A stretch of 64,000 bases of DNA, taken from positions 1,134,501-1,198,500 of the forward strand of contig JADJXT010000002.1 of NCBI GenBank assembly GCA_016720115.1, given 5' to 3'. The notes below the pieces were generated by a model. That model had not been told where the DNA came from and ran no database searches. It saw only the letters and a list, made by a program, of their open reading frames with translations. The DNA comes from Sphingomonadales bacterium (GTDB taxonomy: Bacteria; Pseudomonadota; Alphaproteobacteria; Sphingomonadales; Sphingomonadaceae). How positions within the stretch are numbered: the first letter of the stretch is position 1; each line of letters opens with the position of its first letter. A program made the translations under genes and the position numbers. This document shows, in pieces, positions 29,076 to 35,434 of this stretch.

Positions 29076-29083
29076 TAGCGCCC

Positions 29084-29677
29084 TTACCGCTCTGCCTCGC
29101 CATATTTGGTGCGTTTGTCGGCGTACATTGCGCGGTCGGCTTCGATAAGGGCTTCGCTGGCGCGCGATCCGGTTTCGATCAGGCAATGACCGACCGATAC
29201 ATCGATTTTGAGTATCGGCCCTGAGGTTTTGACGGGAAGTGCAGTCAACATCTGCCGGATCGACACCGCCTTGTCCCGCAGTTTTTCCGCAGTGATGGAA
29301 TCGAGCAGGATCGCGAATTCATCACCGCCAATGCGGGCGATGACATCCGATTTGCGCGTTGCACTGCCCAGCGCTTCGGCAATACCACACAAAACCGTAT
29401 CGCCAGCGGCATGGCCGTGCGTGTCGTTGACCAGTTTCAGCCGGTCGACATCGAGGTAAAGCAGGCCGAAAGTTCCGCCATAGCGATGCGCACGCCAGCA
29501 CCAGCGATCCAGTTCCTGCATCAGGTATCGGCGGTTGAACAGCGGTGTCAGCGTGTCCATCGCGGTAAGCCGTTCGAGTTCGGCAATGCGCGCCTTCAGT
29601 TGCAGATTTTCACGGGTCAGCATTTCCGCCCGGTCTTTCATGTTACTGGGAGAAATCTGGTCTTTTGGCTTTAGCAT
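29084..29677 (-). CDS. GGDEF diguanylate cyclase
   Basis: 197 aa from the ATG at 29677, which has a GGAG site 5 nt upstream; a Met 20 codons earlier has none. A coiled-coil of about 30 residues (LTRENLQLKARIAELERLTA) leads into a GGDEF domain with the active IGGDEF motif. The product-inhibition I-site RxxD (RKSD) sits five residues before GGDEF, so feedback by c-di-GMP is likely. There is no sensor domain. It should make c-di-GMP from two GTP. The gene stands alone, convergent with gpmA. Confidence 0.92.
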   Translation of the reverse strand: MLKPKDQISPSNMKDRAEMLTRENLQLKARIAELERLTAMDTLTPLFNRRYLMQELDRWCWRAHRYGGTFGLLYLDVDRLKLVNDTHGHAAGDTVLCGIAEALGSATRKSDVIARIGGDEFAILLDSITAEKLRDKAVSIRQMLTALPVKTSGPILKIDVSVGHCLIETGSRASEALIEADRAMYADKRTKYGEAER

Positions 29678-29780
29678 CTCGGCTCCGGTTATATTCTGCG
29701 ACCCGGATACCTCTGGTTCATTGCCATAACAGAACATTTGTGAAGAAATTGCAACAATTTACGTCTTTGAACGCCGTATG

Positions 29781-29802
29781 GCTTCGGCGATTGCGCCGAA
29801 GC
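29781..29802. promoter_or_regulatory. Hairpin in the purE leader
   Basis: GCTTCGGCG-ATTG-CGCCGAAGC is a perfect 9-bp stem with a 4-nt loop, 57 bp before purE. A second small hairpin AGAGC-AAAA-GCTCT lies at 29816-29829. No T-run follows, so this does not look like a terminator; a leader structure or operator is possible. Confidence 0.4.
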
Positions 29803-29858
29803 GGTCCCGCCGCTAGAGAGCAAAAGCTCTAAGGATAACGCAATACAGGGGCACTAAG

Positions 29859-30347
29859 GTGGATAGTACAGCGCCATTGGTCGGCATCATCATGGGCAGC
29901 CGTTCCGACTGGGAAACGATGCGTGAGGCTTCGTCGGTTCTCGCCACCCTTGGGGTTGGGCATGAGTGCAAGGTCGTTTCCGCCCATCGCACGCCCGACC
30001 GGCTATATGCCTATGCCAAAGGTGCTGCCGATCGCGGCCTGAAATGTATCATTGCGGGCGCAGGCGGTGCGGCGCACCTTCCCGGGATGGTGGCTTCGAT
30101 GACGCGGCTTCCCGTGCTCGGTGTGCCCGTGCAATCGCGCGCACTCGATGGCATGGACAGCCTGCTGTCGATCGTCCAGATGCCCGCCGGAATACCTGTC
30201 GGAACGCTCGCCATCGGCAAGGCAGGCGCAACCAATGCCGGATTGCTTGCCGCAGCCATGCTGGCGACCGGCGATCCCGTACTTGCCGGACGGCTTGACC
30301 AGTGGCGCAAGACGCAGACCGATTCAGTCAGCGAGACCCCCGAATGA
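29859..30347 (+). CDS. purE: N5-carboxyaminoimidazole ribonucleotide mutase
   Basis: 162 aa, GTG start. Signature elements are GIIMGSRSDWETM and VVSAHRTPDRLYAYA, and the Gly-rich IIAGAGGAAHLPGMVASMT. It catalyses the rearrangement of N5-CAIR to CAIR in purine synthesis. It overlaps purK by 4 bp (ATGA), so the two are translated together. A leader hairpin occurs upstream. Confidence 0.97.
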   Translation: MDSTAPLVGIIMGSRSDWETMREASSVLATLGVGHECKVVSAHRTPDRLYAYAKGAADRGLKCIIAGAGGAAHLPGMVASMTRLPVLGVPVQSRALDGMDSLLSIVQMPAGIPVGTLAIGKAGATNAGLLAAAMLATGDPVLAGRLDQWRKTQTDSVSETPE

Positions 30348-31414
30348 CAACGCTGCCGCCAAGCTCTACCATCGGCATATTGGGGGGCGGGCAATTGGGA
30401 AAAATGCTCGCCATAGCCGCTGCCCAGATGGGCTATCGCTGCCACATCTATGCCCCCGAAGAAAACTCGGTTGCGGCGGAAGTGGCCGCCGAGTTCACTT
30501 GCGCGCCCTATGATGATGTCGCGACGCTATCGACCTTTGCCGATAGCTGCGATGTCATCACCTATGAATTTGAAAATGTGCCCGTTGCGCCGTTGCGCGT
30601 TATCGAGGCGGGCACGCCTATCCGGCCCAATATCAAAGCGCTGGAAATCGCGCAGGATCGGGTTGAAGAGAAGTTTTTCGCAAGCCGCCTTGGTGGCAAG
30701 ACCGCTCCGTTCGAAATTGTCGGTGACCGGCAGGAAGCCAATGCCGCTTTCGAGAAGGTGGGCTTTCCGGCAATCCTCAAAACCATCCGCATGGGATATG
30801 ACGGCAAGGGGCAGGCCCGAGTCAACGATCCGGCAGGCATTTCCGATGGCTGGGCGCAGATCGGCCGACAGGCAGCGATTGCAGAGGCGATGATCGATTT
30901 CGATGCCGAATTCTCGGTCCTCCTGACACGCGGCACCAATGGCGATATCCGTTTCTGGGACAGCCCGCGCAACCGGCACGAAGGCGGAATATTGGCGCAT
31001 TCGACGCTGCCCGCCGGGCCGCTGATCGAAGGCCAGCAGGCCGAGGCGCGCGAGCTGGCCGCCGCCGCCGCAGAAGCGCTGGAATATGTCGGCGTGATGA
31101 CGATGGAGTTTTTTGCCACTGCCAACGGCCCGCTATTCAACGAAATGGCACCTCGCGTCCACAATAGCGGCCACTGGACGATCGAAGGCTCTGCCACCAG
31201 CCAGTTCGAAAACCATATCCGCGCCGTGTGCGACCTGCCTTTGGGCGCAACCGACCGGATGGCGGATCGGGTGGAGATGGAAAATCTGATCGGCGACGAT
31301 GCCAATGATTGGGAACGTCTGTTTGCCGACGGTGACGCCGATGTCCATCTTTATGGCAAGGGCGCGCCCAGCCCCGGTCGCAAGATGGGCCATGTGACGC
31401 GGCTCTACCGATAG
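30344..31414 (+). CDS. purK: N5-carboxyaminoimidazole ribonucleotide synthase
   Basis: 356 aa from the ATG at 30344 that overlaps the purE stop. ATP-grasp features: GILGGGQLGKMLAIAAAQMG at the N-terminus, FPAILKTIRMGYDGKGQ, and NEMAPRVHNSGHWT near the metal site. It attaches carbonate to AIR at the expense of ATP, making the substrate of PurE. Identification is secure. Confidence 0.97.
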   Translation: MTTLPPSSTIGILGGGQLGKMLAIAAAQMGYRCHIYAPEENSVAAEVAAEFTCAPYDDVATLSTFADSCDVITYEFENVPVAPLRVIEAGTPIRPNIKALEIAQDRVEEKFFASRLGGKTAPFEIVGDRQEANAAFEKVGFPAILKTIRMGYDGKGQARVNDPAGISDGWAQIGRQAAIAEAMIDFDAEFSVLLTRGTNGDIRFWDSPRNRHEGGILAHSTLPAGPLIEGQQAEARELAAAAAEALEYVGVMTMEFFATANGPLFNEMAPRVHNSGHWTIEGSATSQFENHIRAVCDLPLGATDRMADRVEMENLIGDDANDWERLFADGDADVHLYGKGAPSPGRKMGHVTRLYR

Positions 31415-31452
31415 GCCTTGTCAGGCCGGAAGCGACTGGGCAAAGCACAGGC

Positions 31453-31947
31453 ATGAATCATCCCGAAATCATCCTGGTGGTGGCGCGTGCCGACAATGGC
31501 GTGATCGGTGCCGATGGCGACCTGCCCTGGCGCATTCCGGCAGACCTCAGACATTTCAAGCAGGTTACCAAGAACCTGCCGATGATCATGGGCCGCAAGA
31601 CATTTGACAGCCTGCCCGGCCTGCTCGAAGGGCGACGCCATATCGTGCTGACGCGCGATCCGGACTGGGAAGAGGATGGGGCGGAGGTCGCCCACTCGAT
31701 CGAGGATGCGCTCAAGCTGGCCAACGGCCCGCATGTCTGCGTGATCGGCGGGGCGGAAATCTATCGCCTGTTCATGCCGCGCGCCGACCGCATCGAGCTG
31801 ACCGAGGTAAAAGCTGCACCGGAGGGCGATACGGTGCTGGAGGCGTTCGATCGCATGACATGGCGGGAGACTTCGCGGGCATCGCACCCCGCAGAGGGAA
31901 GTACGCCCGCCTTCGATTTCGTGACATTGGCGCGCAAGGAGGGGTAG
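31453..31947 (+). CDS. folA: Dihydrofolate reductase
   Basis: 164 aa. The family motif NGVIGADGDLPWRIPADLRH, the NADPH motif MIMGRKTFDSLPGLLEGRRH, and VCVIGGAEIYRLFMPRADRIEL are all present. It reduces dihydrofolate to tetrahydrofolate. It begins 38 bp after purK and ends 3 bp before the M19 gene, so these may be read as one transcript. Confidence 0.97.
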   Translation: MNHPEIILVVARADNGVIGADGDLPWRIPADLRHFKQVTKNLPMIMGRKTFDSLPGLLEGRRHIVLTRDPDWEEDGAEVAHSIEDALKLANGPHVCVIGGAEIYRLFMPRADRIELTEVKAAPEGDTVLEAFDRMTWRETSRASHPAEGSTPAFDFVTLARKEG

Positions 31948-31950
31948 CGC

Positions 31951-33132
31951 ATGCGCAAGTTCTTTTGGGGGATTGTCGCCCTGATTATCGTGGGCGCGGT
32001 CGGCTTTTTTGGCATCGCGCCGGGCTATGTCGAGGCATCGATGAACAAGATCGACGGCAAGCCGCTGCCCAAGGTGAGCGCGGAAGCCATCGTGCTGCAC
32101 AAGACGCTGACCATCGTCGACCTGCATTCGGACACGCTGATGTGGAAGCGCAGCCTGCTCGAACGCGCCGAGCGGGGCCATATGGATCTGCCGCGCCTGG
32201 CAGAAGGTAATGTCGCGCTGCAGGTTTTCTCCAGCGTTTCGAAAACCCCCAAGGGCCAGAATTATGACGCCAATGGTGCGGACAGCGACAACATAACGCT
32301 GCTGGCGGTCGCTCAGATGCAGCCGGTGCGGACCTGGGGTTCGCTGCTCGAGCGTACGCTGTGGCACGGCACGAAACTCGATCGCGCCGCAGCAACGTCC
32401 AAAGGCGCACTGGTCAAGGTTGCCGCCAGCGACAATCTCGATGCACTGCTCGCCCGCCGCGCCAAAAAGGAATCTGCCACCGGCGCCCTCCTCTCGATCG
32501 AAGGCCTGCAAAACCTCGAAGGCAAGGCCGCCAATCTCGAAAAGCTTTACGCCGCCGGTTTCCGCATGGCGGGGCTCACGCATTTCTTCGACAATGAACT
32601 CGCCGGATCGATGCACGGCCTGAAGAAAGGCGGGCTGACGCCGCTGGGCCGCGATATCGTACGGCGGATGGAAGACAAGGGCATGATCGTCGACATCGCC
32701 CATTGCAGCCGCCAATGCGTCACCGAAATACTGGCAATGGCCCGCCGTCCGGTCGTTTCCAGCCATGGCGGGGTGCAGGCGACCTGCAAGGTCAACCGCA
32801 ACCTTTCCGACGCGCATATCAGGGGCGTCGCCAAGACCGGTGGCATCATCGGCATTGGTTATTGGGATGGCGCAATCTGCGACACCAGCCCCCGATCGGT
32901 GGCGAAGGCGATGAAGCATGTCCGCGACCTTGTCGGCATCCGGCATGTCGCGCTGGGCAGCGACTATGACGGCGCGACCACAGTGCGTTTCGACACTTCG
33001 AAGCTGGTGCAGGTGACGCAGGCCCTGATCGATGCGGGGTTCAGCGACGATGAAATCCGCGCCGTGATGGGCGGTAATGCCGTGCGCGTGTTGCGCGAGG
33101 GGCTGAAGCCGATGGCGGGGGCTGAAGGGTGA
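31951..33132 (+). CDS. Membrane dipeptidase (M19 family)
   Basis: 393 aa. A N-terminal hydrophobic segment of about 20 aa (FFWGIVALIIVGAVGFFGIA) is an anchor or signal. The M19 domain has the zinc motif VDLHSDTLMW (His59, Asp61) and the LLSIEGLQNLEG Glu, the HFFDNELAGS stretch, and the later VDIAHCSRQC, SSHGGVQA and GSDYDGATT motifs. It hydrolyses dipeptides. Tyr/His ligands for both zinc ions appear to be in place. It is 3 bp after folA. A repeat composite and ribF follow. Confidence 0.92.
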   Translation: MRKFFWGIVALIIVGAVGFFGIAPGYVEASMNKIDGKPLPKVSAEAIVLHKTLTIVDLHSDTLMWKRSLLERAERGHMDLPRLAEGNVALQVFSSVSKTPKGQNYDANGADSDNITLLAVAQMQPVRTWGSLLERTLWHGTKLDRAAATSKGALVKVAASDNLDALLARRAKKESATGALLSIEGLQNLEGKAANLEKLYAAGFRMAGLTHFFDNELAGSMHGLKKGGLTPLGRDIVRRMEDKGMIVDIAHCSRQCVTEILAMARRPVVSSHGGVQATCKVNRNLSDAHIRGVAKTGGIIGIGYWDGAICDTSPRSVAKAMKHVRDLVGIRHVALGSDYDGATTVRFDTSKLVQVTQALIDAGFSDDEIRAVMGGNAVRVLREGLKPMAGAEG

Positions 33133-33149
33133 TATCTGGAATGACAGTA

Positions 33150-33265
33150 CCTCTCCGGCACGGAGAGGACGCAATCGCGCAGCGATTGCCGGAGAGGACT
33201 AAGCCTGTCACCCGCCCCTCCGCCGTGCTGCGCACAGCTGCCTCCCCGGCACGGGGAGGTGCTGC
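33150..33265. repeat. Composite hairpin repeat carrying the ribF Shine-Dalgarno
   Basis: In order: hairpin CCTCTCCG-GCA-CGGAGAGG (33150-33168), hairpin GCAATCG-CGCAG-CGATTGC (33171-33189), CGGAGAGG, about 40 bp of spacer, then hairpin CCTCCCCG-GCA-CGGGGAGG (33241-33259) and TGCTGC before the ribF ATG. The 3' arm of the last hairpin is the Shine-Dalgarno. The same order occurs at 38381-38494 before lspA. Confidence 0.8.
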
Positions 33266-34201
33266 ATGATCCCCCGCCTGTCCTCCCGCGACCCCATGCC
33301 CGACGCACTGCGCGGCGCGGTGGTTGCGCTGGGCAATTTCGATGGCTTCCACCTCGGCCATCAAGCGGTGGCGGGCGAGGCTATCCGGCAGGCCAAGGCG
33401 GCAGGCAAACCTGCGATCATCGCCACCTTCGATCCGCATCCGGTGCGCTTTTTCGCCCCGCATGTCCCCTGGTTCCGGCTGACGACGCTCGAGCAGCGGC
33501 AGCGGCTGTTTGCGGAGGCGGGCGCCGACGCGATGCTGGTGTTCGAATTCGATGCCGAACTGGCGGCCACGACGGCAGAGGATTTCGTCGTCAAGCTGCT
33601 CGCCGAACGGCTGGGCGTTTCGGGGGTGGTGACCGGCGAGGATTTCACCTTCGGCAAGGCGCGCGGCGGCAATACGCAAGTGCTGCGCGATCTGGGCGCG
33701 GCGCATGGCATCACCGCGACCACCGTTGGCCCGGTGAGCGATGCGGGCGGAATCATCTCTTCCAGCCGCATTCGCGATGCGCTGAAGGCGGGCGAGTGCG
33801 AAACGGCAACGCGCCTCCTGACCCGCCCCTTCGCGGTCGAGGCGGTCGTCCAGCATGGCGACAAAAATGGCCGCGATCTGGGCTTTCCGACCGCCAATAT
33901 GGACATGGGCCATTATCTCCGCCCGCGCTATGGCGTCTATGCCGTGCGCGGGAGGCTGCCGGACGGTCAGGTGCTCAATGGCGCCGCTAATGTCGGTATC
34001 CGTCCGCAATTCGAACCGCCCAAGGAATTGCTCGAACCGCATTTCTTCGATTTTTCGGGCGACCTTTATGGCCAGAATATCGAAGTCGAATTCCACGCCT
34101 TTCTGCGGCCCGAAGGCAAATATGACAGCCTCGATGCGCTGATTGCGCAGATTTCGCAGGATTGCGAGGATGCCAAGGCGGCTTTGGCGCAGCTGCGTTA
34201 G
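33266..34201 (+). CDS. ribF: Bifunctional riboflavin kinase / FAD synthetase
   Basis: 311 aa. The N-terminal FAD synthetase domain holds the nucleotidyltransferase motif VALGNFDGFHLGHQAVAGEA; the C-terminal riboflavin kinase domain holds NGRDLGFPTANM and YGVYAVRG. It converts riboflavin to FMN and FAD. The ATG at 33266 lies 6 nt after GGGGAGG, which is part of a repeat hairpin. A Met11 (MPDALRGAVV) is an alternative start without such a site. Confidence 0.96.
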   Translation: MIPRLSSRDPMPDALRGAVVALGNFDGFHLGHQAVAGEAIRQAKAAGKPAIIATFDPHPVRFFAPHVPWFRLTTLEQRQRLFAEAGADAMLVFEFDAELAATTAEDFVVKLLAERLGVSGVVTGEDFTFGKARGGNTQVLRDLGAAHGITATTVGPVSDAGGIISSSRIRDALKAGECETATRLLTRPFAVEAVVQHGDKNGRDLGFPTANMDMGHYLRPRYGVYAVRGRLPDGQVLNGAANVGIRPQFEPPKELLEPHFFDFSGDLYGQNIEVEFHAFLRPEGKYDSLDALIAQISQDCEDAKAALAQLR

Positions 34202-34216
34202 GGTAAACCAGATTAT

Positions 34217-34363
34217 TTCACACGAAGACACGAAGATTTTTAAGATGTTAGTTTGGCTCTGAAACCGAGCTGCGCGCAGCGCCTTTCACTATGAATTTCG
34301 CTGCGCGAACTGGTTTTGAGTTTCTGGCCTGAGCTCTTCAAAATCTTCGTGTCTTCGTGCGAA
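34217..34363. repeat. Inverted repeat of the CACGAAGACACGAAG family
   Basis: Left arm 34217-34240 and right arm 34340-34363 are 24-nt inverted repeats with 23 matching bases. They enclose non-coding DNA with an inner CTGCGCGCAGC palindrome. The 15-mer is the same as in the repeat at 11276-11411. Confidence 0.8.
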
Positions 34364-34388
34364 ACCAAAAAAACGGGGAAAGCCAAAT

Positions 34389-35225
34389 ATGCGGGTTTCA
34401 AAACGCACCACGATTCTCATCCTTACGCTCACCGCACTGTTCTTCGCCTTCACCCTGCTCCACGCGAGCTGGCTGGCAGACGCGCCCAAGGGTGGGCTGA
34501 AACTGGTGGCGGACAAGGGTGTTGCGCCGGTGCTGGGGGCCGATGGTTGCGTGTCGGCGGCCAATGCCGGTTATGGCGCGGTGGCGGTGGGGCCTGATCT
34601 GGCGGCGCTGCAACTGGCGGCTGGGGCAGAGGCCGATGCCGTGCATGTCCCGGTCGAGATGGCAGACGGAAAGCTGGTGCCGGTGCGCCAATTTGCCAGC
34701 ACATGCGCCACCGACCTTGCCCAGCCGCGCCCCGATGTCGCCGCCACCGCCTACAGCCTGTCGCGCCCCGAACTCTTCTGGCAGGCCACCGGCGCTGATG
34801 CTGCAAAGGCGTTGCTCGCGAAGCTGCCCACAGGTGACCGGCGCCACATACTGATTGGCGATGACGCCGCCGTGGCAGCGGCAAAGGCCGAACGCCCCGT
34901 TATGCGCGCCTTCACCGTCGCCAGTGCGCAGCAATGCGCCGCTGACTATCGCGGCTCGCTGCTTGGGAGCGTGCCCGAAAGCTGCGCCAATGGCGTGATG
35001 CTGCTGACGCTCGACGAGCTGGGCTACACGCTCTGGGGATGGCCCAACCGCTTTCTCGACCGCATGGCGAAGGCGAAGACGACCGTCATCATCGCGCAGG
35101 ATGTGAACGATGGGACAATCAAGGGCCTGACCGATGTCCGCCAATATGGAGAGATTGCGAGCGGCTTTGACGGCTATGTCTGGATCGACCGGATCGACCA
35201 GTTGGGGCCAGCATTGCGGCGGTAA
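34389..35225 (+). CDS. GDPD-like membrane-anchored protein with degenerate active site
   Basis: 278 aa. A hydrophobic anchor (ILILTLTALFFAFTLLHASW) precedes a domain with the order of glycerophosphodiester phosphodiesterases. Where true GDPDs have AHRG, this one has LVADKGVAPVL, and where they have the E-D pair and a catalytic His in the pattern xxIEPDLxLTKDGVLVxxH, it has AVHVPVEMADGKLVPVRQF. So the His, Arg and two acidic residues that bind metal and do catalysis are replaced, although the fold-defining hydrophobic pattern stays. A functional GlpQ-like gene lies at 57.6-58.7 kb. Other proteins of this type may exist in sphingomonads. Fold assignment is by motif alignment only. Confidence 0.6.
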   Translation: MRVSKRTTILILTLTALFFAFTLLHASWLADAPKGGLKLVADKGVAPVLGADGCVSAANAGYGAVAVGPDLAALQLAAGAEADAVHVPVEMADGKLVPVRQFASTCATDLAQPRPDVAATAYSLSRPELFWQATGADAAKALLAKLPTGDRRHILIGDDAAVAAAKAERPVMRAFTVASAQQCAADYRGSLLGSVPESCANGVMLLTLDELGYTLWGWPNRFLDRMAKAKTTVIIAQDVNDGTIKGLTDVRQYGEIASGFDGYVWIDRIDQLGPALRR

Positions 35226-35228
35226 ACC

Positions 35229-35384
35229 CCTCTCCCATGGGGAGAGGGTTGCGCAACCTCGGCAGCTTGCTGCCTAGGTGAAGCTGGGTGAGGGGTGATG
35301 CCTTGCCGATAGCGCACAGCCCCTCACCAAGTCCGCCTAGGCGCTAAAGCAGCAAGGCTTCCTATCCTCTCCCCATGGGAGAGG
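35229..35384. repeat. Composite palindromic repeat directly upstream of ileS
   Basis: Bounded by hairpins CCTCTCCC-ATG-GGGAGAGG (35229-35247) and CCTCTCCC-CAT-GGGAGAGG (35366-35384), with inner inverted repeat GGTGAGGGG (35287-35295) / CCCCTCACC (35330-35338). It ends 50 bp before the ileS ATG. A copy with the same plan is inside ileS at 36813-36935. Confidence 0.8.
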
Positions 35385-35434
35385 TGTTTCTTGGCTTTAT
35401 CCTTGCCGCGTAATCCCCTAAGCACCCGCGCGAT

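Noticed and set aside
31405..33174. 589-codon frame antisense to folA and the M19 dipeptidase
   Set aside because: Both real genes have family motifs; the antisense frame does not.
33132..33265. FMN riboswitch before ribF
   Set aside because: The leader is accounted for by palindromic repeats and lacks the conserved FMN aptamer segments.
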